Source: DATNPX01 sp036702975
GTDB taxonomy: Bacteria > Cyanobacteriota > Vampirovibrionia > Obscuribacterales > Obscuribacteraceae
Direction of reading: 5' to 3'
Assembly: GCA_036702975.1 (NCBI GenBank)
Contig: DATNPX010000046.1
Coordinates: 1 to 32,352 of the forward strand
Length of the DNA: 32,352 nt
A program made the translations under genes and the position numbers. The notes beneath the pieces are model-generated. The model did not search any database. It had not been told where the DNA came from and worked only from the letters and a program-made list of their open reading frames with translations. Each line of letters starts with the position of its first letter. Position 1 is the stretch's first letter. Positions 23,795 through 32,249 of the stretch are shown piece after piece.

Positions 23795-25393
23795 ATGCAC
23801 TTTGATGCAGCTCTGATTGTCGATTTGCTAGTCATAGTCGGCTATTTCGTGGCGGTAGTTTACGTTGGATTGACTTTCGGAGAGCGCGAAAACAGTCTCG
23901 AAGATTTCGCCCTCGGCGGACGTTCAATGCCATGGTGGGCGGTTCTGGCTTCAATCATCGCAGCCGAAACGAGCGCCGCAACCTTTCTCGGAACACCAGG
24001 TGAAGGGTTCAGCCTTGTCAGTTACGCCTATCTTCAAATAGCTGTCGGTACAGTACTCGGACGCATCGTCGTTGCATCGCTCTTCATCAAAAAATTCTAC
24101 GACCTCAATGTATATTCAATTTATGAATTTCTCCAATCTAGATTTGGGCCAGGAACCAGAAAGATCGCTTCGGCCACTTTTTTACTAACTAGAGTTCTTG
24201 CTTCTGGCGCCCGTTTATATGTGGCAGCAATAGTCCTCGCCGTGGGCTTTTCGCTCTTCACTGGCAGCCAGCCAACTACCGCAGAGCAATTGGCGATTTA
24301 CATCGGCTCCATTCTACTAATCACACTTATCACGGCCGTTTACACCTCTGTTGGCGGAATAAAGGCGGTGATTTGGACCGATTGTATTCAATCGGCTGTA
24401 ATGTTCGGAGGTGCCTGCGCGGCAATTATTGTAATCATCGCAAAATTGCCTGGTGGATTGACATCGTTGCAATCATTCCTCTCTTCGACTCCCCTACCTG
24501 TTTTTGTCAGCGGCACCACATCCGGCGCCAATCTGAGCGCAAATCTAAAACAAATTCTAACCACCGACTACACAATTTGGGCAGCTTTGCTTGGTTCGGT
24601 CTTCACCACGCTTGCAACACACGGCACAGACCAGGACATGGTGCAAAGAATGCTCACGGCCACCGACTACAAAAAAAGCCAATTATCACTCGTTCTATCT
24701 GGGCTGGCGGATATTCCAATTGGCTTTATATTCCTCACGATCGGCATACTCTTGCATTTATTCTTCCAACTCCAACCAGACCAGGCTTTGCCGGCAAAAA
24801 ACAGCGAAGTATTTGCATATTTTATTCTCAAGCAAATGCCAGTCGGTCTAAGAGGACTATTAGTCGCCGGCATATTCGCGACGTCAATGGGCTCTCTCAG
24901 CGCAGCATTGAATGCACTGGCGACGACCTTTACTCGCGACTGGAGTTCTTCAGGAAAACAAGACAGTGGGAAACAATCTGTCCGAACAGCGCGGATATTC
25001 ACTTATGTTTTCGCAGCTTTGATGATAGTGGTCGCGACGGCGACAGCTTATTTTGTTATCGAGCATCCCGATTCGCGAATTATTCCAATTGTGCTCGGAA
25101 TTTTCGGCTATACCTACGGTTCTTTATTGGGTGTCTTCCTATTGGGATTAGTGACAAAAAACCGCGGTTGTGACGAAGGAAACTATGTAGCTATGCTAGG
25201 TGGATTCATAGTCGTCGGACTATCCACGGGTCTCTTCAAGCAGCTTTTCGACTGCATCGGTCTGACTTGCCCGCCACTACTAGCCGAAGCGCCAGTCATT
25301 GCTTTCCCGTGGCGGATAATGATCGGAGCGTTGACGACACTATTAATAGGCGCTCTCTTTAGTTCGAAGAAAACGACTGAATCAATGTCATAA
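23795..25393 (+). CDS. Sodium:solute symporter family transporter
   Basis: 532 residues with about 13 hydrophobic segments, the normal size of SSS-family sodium-coupled importers (such as PutP, PanF and sodium/sugar transporters). Diagnostic blocks are LEDFALGGRSMPWWAVLASIIAAETSAATFLGTPG near the N-terminus (read in parts), ASGARLYVAAIVLAVG, TAVYTSVGGIKAVIWTDCIQ in the sodium-binding core region, and HGTDQDMVQRMLTA. The substrate cannot be told from sequence; amino acid, carboxylate or sugar are all possible. The ATG at 23795 has no strong ribosome binding site. It stands alone, divergent from the M50B gene, and is followed by a 270-bp gap without a gene or clear terminator. Confidence 0.9.
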   Translation: MHFDAALIVDLLVIVGYFVAVVYVGLTFGERENSLEDFALGGRSMPWWAVLASIIAAETSAATFLGTPGEGFSLVSYAYLQIAVGTVLGRIVVASLFIKKFYDLNVYSIYEFLQSRFGPGTRKIASATFLLTRVLASGARLYVAAIVLAVGFSLFTGSQPTTAEQLAIYIGSILLITLITAVYTSVGGIKAVIWTDCIQSAVMFGGACAAIIVIIAKLPGGLTSLQSFLSSTPLPVFVSGTTSGANLSANLKQILTTDYTIWAALLGSVFTTLATHGTDQDMVQRMLTATDYKKSQLSLVLSGLADIPIGFIFLTIGILLHLFFQLQPDQALPAKNSEVFAYFILKQMPVGLRGLLVAGIFATSMGSLSAALNALATTFTRDWSSSGKQDSGKQSVRTARIFTYVFAALMIVVATATAYFVIEHPDSRIIPIVLGIFGYTYGSLLGVFLLGLVTKNRGCDEGNYVAMLGGFIVVGLSTGLFKQLFDCIGLTCPPLLAEAPVIAFPWRIMIGALTTLLIGALFSSKKTTESMS

Positions 25394-25665
25394 ATTACGC
25401 TGAGAAATAACTTACTTCTCCCACTGAAATTTTCAACGATGGAAGCGAAAAACTCGATTCATCAATCGATACCTCGCGCCAGGACTCATTAGATAAAAAT
25501 CACAGCCAGACTGCCTTTACCGACTCTTTACAATCAGAATCAGTCTCCAAATAAACGCTTTAAAGATAAGCGATTGACTTGATGTACCGACCGCTGTCAA
25601 TGAATCAGCAGCCGGCGGAGACCGTTGGTCGAGTCAATTGAGCCGAAAATATTGTGAATACAATC

Positions 25666-26454
25666 ATGCAATCAAATTTCCACGCTGTCTCTTCGAGAGA
25701 AGCCAGTTTTGAGTTCTTACCGCCACCCAAAATCGTGGTAACGATGCCGGCATACAACGCTGCCGCCACACTCGAGCGAACATACATGGACATCCCGCTG
25801 GAAATAGTCTCCGAGATTATTCTCGTCGACGATTTTTCTGCCGATCAAACCGTGGCGGTCGGGCACCAGTTGAATATATCAGTAGTTAAACATCCGCACA
25901 ATGTCGGATATGGCGGCAATCAGAAGACATGCTATATGGAAGCGCTGCGCAAGGAAGCAGACATCGTCATCATGCTGCACCCTGATTATCAATACGATCC
26001 TACCAAGATTCCAGAGCTTATCGCTCCGCTATTAGATAGAAAAGCCGACGTAGTACTCGGCTCACGTTTTCTCAACGGTGGTGCGCTCAAGGGCGGAATG
26101 CCACTGTATAAATTCATCTGCAATAGATTCCTCACCTTTTGCCAGAACTATATCTTGGGCACCAATCTATCTGAGTTTCACACTGGCTTTCGAGCCTATA
26201 GCCGCAACTTTCTCGAGACCGTTCCTTTTTTGCGCAACTCCAATCAGTTCGTGTTTGACGCGGAGATTTTATGTCAGGCCGTAGCCTTTGAATTTACCAT
26301 CGCAGAGATAGGTGTCGGAACCAGATATTTTCCGGAAGCCTCGTCAATAAACTTCAAGAACAGCATGCGCTACGGATTTGGCTGCCTGAGCACGTTGGCG
26401 AAATTCGTCATTCACAAATCGGGTTGGCACAAATTTGCTCTGTTTTCGCCTTGA
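25666..26454 (+). CDS. Family 2 glycosyltransferase, dolichol-phosphate-mannose-synthase type
   Basis: About 262 residues. The GT-A fold is evident: KIVVTMPAYNAAATLERTY at the start, EIILVDDFSADQT (nucleotide-binding acids), HNVGYGGNQKTCYMEAL, the metal site region VIMLHPDYQYDP, GSRFLNGGALKGGMP and DLxEFHTGFRAYSR-like segment SEFHTGFRAYSRNF. It transfers a sugar from a nucleotide donor, probably to a lipid phosphate carrier or surface glycan. The start is undecided: ATG at 25666 or in-frame GTG at 25654, neither with a clear ribosome binding site. The large membrane glycosyltransferase follows after 15 bp, and the two probably work together, this enzyme charging a lipid carrier that the membrane enzyme uses. 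Confidence 0.9.
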   Translation: MQSNFHAVSSREASFEFLPPPKIVVTMPAYNAAATLERTYMDIPLEIVSEIILVDDFSADQTVAVGHQLNISVVKHPHNVGYGGNQKTCYMEALRKEADIVIMLHPDYQYDPTKIPELIAPLLDRKADVVLGSRFLNGGALKGGMPLYKFICNRFLTFCQNYILGTNLSEFHTGFRAYSRNFLETVPFLRNSNQFVFDAEILCQAVAFEFTIAEIGVGTRYFPEASSINFKNSMRYGFGCLSTLAKFVIHKSGWHKFALFSP

Positions 26455-26469
26455 CCGCAAGAGCAACTA

Positions 26470-29214
26470 ATGGTGAACGCATCAGTGCAATCAAGCAGCA
26501 ACATCAACGTCGGGAGAGTCTCAGCGGACTTTCTGGCGAGCCGGCGAACACTTCTTGCCGACCTTGCAGTTTTCGCCTTAGCACTCACACTCAGACTCTG
26601 GTTCTGTCTCGCATCAAATGTACCAAATGTCTCACTAGCAGCCGACGCATCTGAATACCTACGCTATGCACAGGGATTGAATACAGTTCTACACCTGCCT
26701 GTGCAGTTCTGGCTTGATACCGTGTCTTGCGCCTTCGTCCATACGCCAACTACAACAATTACTCCAGGACTGTCGCAATTACATGAAATGTCTCGCAGCG
26801 GATACATCTTTCCTATGTTTCTCTGGTTCACGTTCGCCCTTGCAGGGATGGCACCAGACAGCGCACATTGGCAAATCCCGATTATGGCTCAATGCATCGT
26901 CTCTTCTATTGGATGTGTGGTGGTCGGTAAGATTGGGCAGAATCTGTGGGATGAAAAAACAGGACTCACGGCCGCTGTTCTGGCGGCAATTTACCCTGGC
27001 TTTATCGTCAACTGTGCCCGGCTTTATAGCGACCCATTCGCGGAAATTTTGTCATGCATTGCTCTGCTAATTTCAACGGACATTCTCGTCAAGAGAAAAT
27101 CGAACATTTGGGTATGTCTTGCGCTCGGGGCAGTGATAACAGCTCTGAGCATGACTCGTTCAGTGCTGCTGGTCACTTTACCGCTGTTCATTTTGCCTCT
27201 GTTTTGGTTAGAGCGCCAAGCAAGCCTTAAAGCCATTGCAGCAGTCGTTGCGGGTATGGCAGTTGTCATCTTCCCCTGGGTGCTATTGCAAAAAGCTGTA
27301 CTAGGCACAGTTTCGTTGATGGTGGACAGAGGTGGACGCTATAACTTATTTGTGGGCTTGAACACAGATAGTCAGGGATGGTTGTCCTTTCCAGCGCCTC
27401 GGCTAGATAACATTGAATCAGTTGCGCCGCTGAAAATAATCATCAATGCGATTAAGAAAAGTCCGGACGCATTTCTCAAGTTATTGTTGGATAAGCCAGC
27501 TCGCTTTCTGGCGACACCATGCAACGATTTCAAAGCGCCACTTGGTGTCATTTCGTGCTGGATGCAGACAGTCATTCATCAGGTAATTTTGGCGCTCGCT
27601 TCGCTGGGATTGGTCACATCGCTGTTTGAAACAAGCGCGTATCGCGACCGGCAGAAAGAGAAAGCAAGACTGTTGCTGTTGACATTTTTCGTTTTCCACG
27701 CCCCGTACTTATTATTCATAACAATGTCGAGATATGCGCTCACTGCTATTCCAGTGATCATTCTCTTCAGCGCTGCCGGTGTGACAATACTTTCTGGTGC
27801 AATTAAGGCACGGCAATCGAGGCAGGCATCAACCTACGGGATAGTCGCAATCGTTTCAATATTTGCGCTGCTTTTATTTGTCCAAGGAGACTGCGCAGAT
27901 TATCTGCTAACAAAATATCCAGCCATGCCACTATGGTTCGCATTTGCTATACAAGGTGCGATACGAGGCACACCTTTTGCCATCGCCATATGCGCAACAT
28001 TGCGTTTAGCGTTACACCAAGATTTGCCCAGCAAACAAGTGAAGATGTTAGCCTTTTTTATCGCCGTTCTCGTTTTGCCAGAGCTAGCGCTTCCGCTACG
28101 CGCGTACAAGCGGTACGGCGAATATCCGATTGCATTCAATCAGCCAGGGCAGCGTGTATTAGAGTGTATTCCACTCTCAGAGAAGCAAGAACGGCTGCTA
28201 AAGCAGGGTGTGACGTATGTCATGGTGAACATCGAGAATGGCGAACACTTGCGCGATGACATCGCGGTCAGCATCAATGGAGTCACGCTCGCCGGTCCCT
28301 TCATTCCAGCAATGAGCCTCGCTCAAAGCCTACCGTCCATCGTAATGACAAGCTCTTCTGAATTGAAGTTAGAAGCAGAGTGGATTCTGACTGACATGCT
28401 GTATGGATTTGGCAACCTCAGTCTTCTCAAGCTGAGAGATACATATCTGATACCAATTACACCAGCGGAGCTGAACCAAGCACTTCAAAGAGATAGGCAT
28501 TTACTGGCTTTGAGAGTAGAGAAGTTAAATGACGCTCCAAACATTCTCTATAGCGGGCATTTTGTCAAATCGGTCACAGCGAAAACGGGCTGCCTCATGT
28601 TGCCGTCCGTCAGCATGTTTTCTTGGGAAAAGGGCAGCTATGGCATGGAGCGGGTCGGCACCATGAACGATCTTGCGCTAGATCAAAAAATAATAGTGCA
28701 GCGAATGGAAGGGCGGTATCCAAATCTTCATGACACATTTTTGCGATTACTTGTAGCTGAATCGGGTGGAGACCAACCACAAAATTCGCACTACATATTG
28801 CCATCTGATGCTTGGAAAAGTCCTAAAAGCGGCGAGCTTACACAAATCATCGACGTCTGTTCACCGCGAAAGAGTGCATCTTCGGTGCAAGTAATACGAT
28901 TCACAGGAATATTGAATGGCTCTCTTCAACATCACAAAAATGCTCGAATCGAGATTGCTGCAATTTATGATCAACCCGATGGGTCTGAAGTTTTGCAACA
29001 ATCTTCATGGCTGCCAAAACAGCTAGTGTTAGCAGATAAGTCAATCAACATGGACTACACATCTCCGCTTTGTCTTAGTAAGACGAATCATTTGAAGAAG
29101 GTATCGGTCAAATTTCTCAACCTGGATGCCACAATGGTACCTCCGCGGAACTGTGAGGTGCAGATCGTGGAACTGCCAACCAATCCGGTAATAAGCTCGC
29201 ACCAGATATTTTGA
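26470..29214 (+). CDS. Large membrane glycosyltransferase (GT-C/ArnT-PMT type) with C-terminal extracytoplasmic domain
   Basis: 914 residues. The N-terminal half has about 10-12 transmembrane segments and, after the first one, an acidic motif in DASEYLRYAQGL around residue 60, as in ArnT/PMT enzymes that take sugars from lipid-phosphate donors. Short loops include LTAAVLAAIYPGFIVNCARLYSDPFAE, typical of the family (read in parts). The C-terminal third (about 580-914) is mostly soluble, beta-rich and not recognised, and would face the periplasm. It follows the GT2 gene by 15 bp, so donor synthesis and transfer are probably one operon. The acceptor is unknown. The ribosome binding site before the ATG at 26470 is weak (AAGAG), consistent with coupling to the upstream gene. 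Confidence 0.85.
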   Translation: MVNASVQSSSNINVGRVSADFLASRRTLLADLAVFALALTLRLWFCLASNVPNVSLAADASEYLRYAQGLNTVLHLPVQFWLDTVSCAFVHTPTTTITPGLSQLHEMSRSGYIFPMFLWFTFALAGMAPDSAHWQIPIMAQCIVSSIGCVVVGKIGQNLWDEKTGLTAAVLAAIYPGFIVNCARLYSDPFAEILSCIALLISTDILVKRKSNIWVCLALGAVITALSMTRSVLLVTLPLFILPLFWLERQASLKAIAAVVAGMAVVIFPWVLLQKAVLGTVSLMVDRGGRYNLFVGLNTDSQGWLSFPAPRLDNIESVAPLKIIINAIKKSPDAFLKLLLDKPARFLATPCNDFKAPLGVISCWMQTVIHQVILALASLGLVTSLFETSAYRDRQKEKARLLLLTFFVFHAPYLLFITMSRYALTAIPVIILFSAAGVTILSGAIKARQSRQASTYGIVAIVSIFALLLFVQGDCADYLLTKYPAMPLWFAFAIQGAIRGTPFAIAICATLRLALHQDLPSKQVKMLAFFIAVLVLPELALPLRAYKRYGEYPIAFNQPGQRVLECIPLSEKQERLLKQGVTYVMVNIENGEHLRDDIAVSINGVTLAGPFIPAMSLAQSLPSIVMTSSSELKLEAEWILTDMLYGFGNLSLLKLRDTYLIPITPAELNQALQRDRHLLALRVEKLNDAPNILYSGHFVKSVTAKTGCLMLPSVSMFSWEKGSYGMERVGTMNDLALDQKIIVQRMEGRYPNLHDTFLRLLVAESGGDQPQNSHYILPSDAWKSPKSGELTQIIDVCSPRKSASSVQVIRFTGILNGSLQHHKNARIEIAAIYDQPDGSEVLQQSSWLPKQLVLADKSINMDYTSPLCLSKTNHLKKVSVKFLNLDATMVPPRNCEVQIVELPTNPVISSHQIF

Positions 29215-29251
29215 AATTTTGATGATTTGTTGCTTCTTCACTCATTCCGTA

Positions 29252-29279
29252 TTGACAAAGATTTTGAGATAGCCATACT
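29252..29279 (+). promoter_or_regulatory. Candidate serS promoter
   Basis: A consensus -35 TTGACA (29252-29257), a 16-bp spacer and CATACT (29274-29279). The predicted transcription start, about 29285-29287, coincides with the ATG of the leader ORF, so the leader may be read from a leaderless or nearly leaderless 5' end. Confidence 0.6.
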
Positions 29280-29285
29280 GGAGAT

Positions 29286-29357
29286 ATGAATAACGCCGCA
29301 CATCAATTTTCTTCCTCATCATCTCCAATCAATGAGAGATGCGGGAGTGCTGTCTAA
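29286..29357 (+). CDS. serS leader peptide with five consecutive serine codons
   Basis: A 23-codon ORF upstream of serS: MNNAAHQF, then five serines (TCT TCC TCA TCA TCT, 29310-29324), then PINERCGSAV and TAA. GGAG lies 2 nt before the ATG, close but present. The serine run at the position expected of a control codon stretch, the neighbouring terminator hairpin and the downstream seryl-tRNA synthetase all fit an attenuation leader peptide. The peptide itself probably has no function after synthesis. It is too short to be found by ordinary gene finding. Confidence 0.75.
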   Translation: MNNAAHQFSSSSSPINERCGSAV

Positions 29358-29420
29358 ATTCAAATCGTGAGTTTCACTTGTTTTGAACTGTTGAAAGCCC
29401 GCAAATGCGAGGCTTTTTTC
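29320..29420 (+). promoter_or_regulatory. Ribosome-mediated transcription attenuator of serS
   Basis: Three mutually exclusive pairings are visible. Region 1, CATCTC (29320-29325, within the serine codons), pairs with GAGATG (29336-29341). Region 2, TGCGGG (29340-29345), pairs with region 3, CCCGCA (29398-29403). Region 3 also forms the left arm of the terminator at 29394-29420. A ribosome stalled on serine codons would cover region 1, free region 2 to sequester region 3 and prevent termination. With plentiful charged tRNA-Ser the ribosome reaches the stop codon and the terminator forms. This is inference from sequence; the antiterminator stem is short (6 bp, five of them G-C). Confidence 0.7.
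29394..29420 (+). terminator. Intrinsic terminator in the serS leader
   Basis: AAAGCC-CGC (29394-29402), AAAT loop, GCG-A-GGCTTT (29407-29416), followed by more T residues. It ends 34 nt before the serS ATG, so it would stop leader transcripts; it may also end read-through from the glycosyltransferase operon. Confidence 0.88.
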
Positions 29421-29454
29421 TTTTGCTGCCTCGCTGATACTTCAGGAGGTATTT

Positions 29455-30720
29455 ATGATCGATATTGAGAAAATCCGGCAATATCCGGATAAGTTTCGTC
29501 AGGCGATAAAAATAAAGAAAATTCCGCTCGACCTCGAACAATTGCTAAAGGTCGATGAAAAGCGGCGTGAGGAGAGCACACGCTTAAACGGCTTGCGAGA
29601 GAAACGTAACCGCTTATCGGAGGAGATTGCAAAACTTCCAGATAACAAGGAAACACTTAAGCTTCAATCGAAGCAAAACGGCGAGGAGTTAAGCGAGGTT
29701 CAAGCTCGCTATACAGCACTTGATCTCGAGTTACGAAATTTGATGGCGCTTGTTCCGAGCCTTCCAGCTGAAGGGGTTCCGGTCGGCGAAACTGACGACG
29801 ACAATGTCGAAATTCGGCGGCATGGAGCCATCGAAGAGAAACCTTTCAAAATGAAAGATCATCTCGAGCTGGCGCAGATGCATCAGATGCTTGACCTGGA
29901 TGGTGCTCGCACCGTAGCTGGTTCGCGCGCATATGCATTGAAAGGAACTGGCGCACTGCTTGAAGCCGCGCTTATGAGATTTGCTCTGGACCGCATTCTT
30001 GCCAAAGAATTCACGCTCGTGGCGCCGCCTCTTATGGTCAACGCAGAGGCAATGTTTGGCACTGGCTACTTTCCACTTGGAGAAGACAACGCATATGAAA
30101 TAAAGAACAGCAAATTATTTCTTACAGGAACATCGGAAGTCGGCATGGTGGCAATGTACAAAGATCGACTCGTCGCCGCAGATGAACTGCCCATTCGTTT
30201 TGTCGGAAGCACAACGTGCTTTCGCAGAGAGGCTGGAGCCGCAGGCCGTGACACAAAGGGATTGTATCGAGTGCACCAGTTTCAAAAGATCGAGCAAGTC
30301 GTCTTTTGCAAAAACGACGACGACATCGCTCGCATTGAGCACTTAAATCTCTTGCAAAATGCTGAAGAGATTTTGCAAGAGCTAGAGCTTCCCTATCGAG
30401 TGGTGGCAGTTTGTACCGGTGATATGGGTCTGGGACAGGTCGAAAAGCACGACATAGAGACATGGATGCCAAGCCGTGGTCACTATGGAGAGACCCACTC
30501 GTGTTCGACCTTTCACGATTTTCAGGCGCGGAGACTAAACATCAAATATAAAGACGAAGCTGGAGCCAAACAATACGTTTACACACTAAACAACACGGCT
30601 CTTGCCTCGCCACGGATACTGATACCGTTTTTGGAAAATCACCAGCAAGCCGATGGCAGCATTCATATACCTCAGGCTCTGCGTTCATATCTGGCAAACA
30701 AGGAGATTCTCGTCCTATGA
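29455..30720 (+). CDS. serS: Seryl-tRNA synthetase
   Basis: Charges tRNA-Ser (and tRNA-Sec where present) with serine in the cytoplasm; class II aminoacyl-tRNA synthetase. It has 421 residues, the normal length. An N-terminal long coiled-coil tRNA-binding arm (about 27-100, rich in Lys/Glu) is followed by the catalytic core: LFLTGTSEVGMVAMYKDR (TSE motif; the usual Pro after it is Gly), motif 2 in TTCFRREAGAAGRDTKGLYR and HQFQKIEQV, the SRGHYGETHSCSTFHDFQARR block, and motif 3 in ALASPRILIPFLENHQ. The ATG at 29455 has an excellent site, GGAGGT, 4-5 nt upstream. Expression appears to be controlled by the leader attenuator just upstream. A small charged-protein gene follows after 79 bp. Confidence 0.97.
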   Translation: MIDIEKIRQYPDKFRQAIKIKKIPLDLEQLLKVDEKRREESTRLNGLREKRNRLSEEIAKLPDNKETLKLQSKQNGEELSEVQARYTALDLELRNLMALVPSLPAEGVPVGETDDDNVEIRRHGAIEEKPFKMKDHLELAQMHQMLDLDGARTVAGSRAYALKGTGALLEAALMRFALDRILAKEFTLVAPPLMVNAEAMFGTGYFPLGEDNAYEIKNSKLFLTGTSEVGMVAMYKDRLVAADELPIRFVGSTTCFRREAGAAGRDTKGLYRVHQFQKIEQVVFCKNDDDIARIEHLNLLQNAEEILQELELPYRVVAVCTGDMGLGQVEKHDIETWMPSRGHYGETHSCSTFHDFQARRLNIKYKDEAGAKQYVYTLNNTALASPRILIPFLENHQQADGSIHIPQALRSYLANKEILVL

Positions 30721-30799
30721 CAGCTGATGAGTATTTACAAGACCGGAACCTCGGTTGTCTGCTCCTAGTCTCCAAACCAGAACCCGGGAGGAAAAAGTC

Positions 30800-30985
30800 A
30801 TGACGAACAGCGACGACAAAGACATCGACTATTTGCATCCGGAAGGTAAACCGAAATTGCCGCCTCGCAACAAAGTCGAAAAAGAACATCTAAAAAATGC
30901 CAAACAATCGGAAAAGCTGGTCGAAGAACTACGCCGAGATCAAGAGAAGGACAGCGAGAAGAACGCCTGTTCTGGAGAGTCGTAA
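30800..30985 (+). CDS. Small highly charged protein of unknown function
   Basis: 61 residues from an ATG at 30800 preceded by GGAGG at 9 nt; the frame reaches back to 30755 but that start has no site. The product is very hydrophilic (MTNSDDKDIDYLHPEGKP, then Lys/Glu-rich helix KVEKEHLKNAKQSEKLVEEL), with no membrane segment and probably a helical or disordered structure. It follows serS by 79 bp on the same strand and may share its transcript. No family is recognised. Confidence 0.65.
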   Translation: MTNSDDKDIDYLHPEGKPKLPPRNKVEKEHLKNAKQSEKLVEELRRDQEKDSEKNACSGES

Positions 30986-31014
30986 CGACCAGCAACGGCA
31001 CTGAGAAGTTTGAT

Positions 31015-31077
31015 GCCGGGATTCAGTTAACGATGGAGCTGTATTGCATCGACGCTTCCTTTTCCATGAATCCCGGC
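31015..31077. repeat. Perfect 11-bp inverted repeat across the end of the RlpA-like gene
   Basis: GCCGGGATTCA (31015-31025) is exactly complementary to TGAATCCCGGC (31067-31077), with 41 nt between. One arm lies in the last codons of the RlpA-like gene and the other just past its stop, so the mRNA 3' end can fold on itself. No T-run follows; it may be a Rho-type or protective structure shared by the convergent genes. Confidence 0.6.
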
Positions 31078-31395
31078 TCTTCCGGCTGCTGTTGGGCTTA
31101 GATCTACAGAGGTATGAGCTGAACGCGCGGTTCGGTCATTGATTGTCACGACCGCGTGCTGCCCGGTTTTTCTGTTCTTAACCAGAACCTTTGAACCGAG
31201 TGGAAACTTGTTGCTGGCGCCGGTCATTCCCCCAGCTCTGTATACCTGACCGTTAGCGGTTTTTCTTCCTTGAAATCGACTCGAATAAACTGTGGCCTTG
31301 CCAGTCACTTTACTGGCACATTGAGCAAGTGGCATTGATTCCGTATACAAACCGACTAATAAAAGCGCCGTAGTGATTTGACAAGCTCCCTTCAT
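31027..31395 (-). CDS. Exported RlpA-like double-psi beta-barrel protein lacking the usual active-site His
   Basis: 122 residues from an ATG at 31395 with GGAGG 8 nt upstream; the frame reaches back to 31446 but without a site. A signal peptide (MKGACQITTALLLVGLYTES) precedes a single double-psi beta-barrel resembling RlpA: GKATVYSSRFQGRKTANGQ, TGASNKFPLGSKVLVKN, VVTINDRTARSAH and VDLSPTAAGRAGI. RlpA enzymes cut denuded glycan strands in the septum, using a His in a TAAHxTLP block and an Asp in INDRGP. Here the block reads TGASNKFP, so the His is missing, while the Asp is kept. There is no SPOR domain. It may bind rather than cleave peptidoglycan; this is inferred. Confidence 0.85.
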   Translation of the reverse strand: MKGACQITTALLLVGLYTESMPLAQCASKVTGKATVYSSRFQGRKTANGQVYRAGGMTGASNKFPLGSKVLVKNRKTGQHAVVTINDRTARSAHTSVDLSPTAAGRAGIHGKGSVDAIQLHR

Positions 31396-31730
31396 ATTTC
31401 TTTCCTCCAGACCATAACGGTGTTTCGTAAACGAAATTGATTTCAATTTTTGACTTTCAGCAACGACGAAAAAGAATCGAATTAGCTCCGGCCCGAAATT
31501 CGATCACAAGTCAAGAAGCAGGAGTTCAACAAAGGAAGTGGCGGTGCTCTGCCAAAGGGAACCTGCCGAATACGACTGCGTCACAAGCAATATCTAAGTT
31601 TTTGAGTCAACTTTTCTTTTGAGCACCTGAATTCCATCGGGAAATCTTGGTGCGAGCTGTTGTCTATCCCGTTTGACTCGCTCGGTTTCAAATTCGTATT
31701 CGTGGCATCTAGTAGCCCGGAGTTCCTTCA
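31396..31730. other. Divergent intergenic region before the truncated aminopeptidase
   Basis: 335 bp between divergent starts. A TTGACT hexamer at 31673-31678, 17 bp before a weak GTATTC, could be the aminopeptidase promoter. A 61-codon plus-strand frame (31437-31622) has no ribosome binding site and is not convincing. No other feature is seen. Confidence 0.4.
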
Positions 31731-32249
31731 ATGCGTCGGCACTTTTCTGAATTACTAGCAAGAGCAAGATTCTTCATTTTGACGTTGCTATTACCACTCG
31801 TTCTCCTGAGCACCAATATTGGTACCGTTTCAGCACATCCAGCCATCATTAGTTCAACAAAGAACAGCATGATGCTTCCCGATAATGCACAGCCAAAATC
31901 CTACAAAATCTTTGTCGAACCAAACCTAGAAGAGGGCAAATTCGCTGGCACGGAATCGATCAAAATCGAGCTGCTCAAAGCCAGCGAGCAAATTGTCTTG
32001 AACGGTACAGATATAAAAATTAGTGAAGTGGAATGTTATGTGACGTCTAAAAAGAAGCCGATTAAGATGGGCATCCACTATGAACCAAAGGAGGATAAAG
32101 TAGTACTCTCATTTCCAAAGAAAATGGAGCCTGGTGAATACACCGTAGACTTAAAGTTTCAGGCAGAACTGAACGAAAGGTCAAAAGGATTTTTCCGCTC
32201 ATCTTACGAAGATAGAAGTGGGCCCGGTTGTTTGGGCCAGCTTCTTTAG
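31731..32249 (+). pseudogene. M1-family aminopeptidase, N-terminal domain only (truncated)
   Basis: The ATG at 31731 has GGAG 8 nt upstream. A signal peptide (to about residue 35, LLLPLVLLSTNIGTVSAHP) is followed by the beta-saddle N-terminal domain of M1 zinc aminopeptidases: LPDNAQPKSYKIFVEPNLEE, GTESIKIELLKAS, LNGTDIKISEVE and LKFQAELNERSKGFFRSSY. Homologues continue from a GxFRSxY segment into a TQFEPTDAR block and the HEXXH catalytic domain of about 600 more residues. Here the match stops at about 32213-32218 and the frame ends 11 codons later in unrelated sequence. No other frame resumes the homology before the window ends, so this is interruption rather than a simple frameshift. An insertion, rearrangement or assembly join would all produce this. 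Confidence 0.75.

Noticed and set aside
24373..25173. 266-codon plus-strand frame inside the symporter gene
   Set aside because: Shadow frame of the sodium:solute symporter; the product is Arg/His/Cys-rich with no family features.
29215..29454. T-box riboswitch upstream of serS
   Set aside because: I looked for the conserved T-box antiterminator bulge sequence and specifier loop and did not see them; the leader ORF with serine codons explains the region better.
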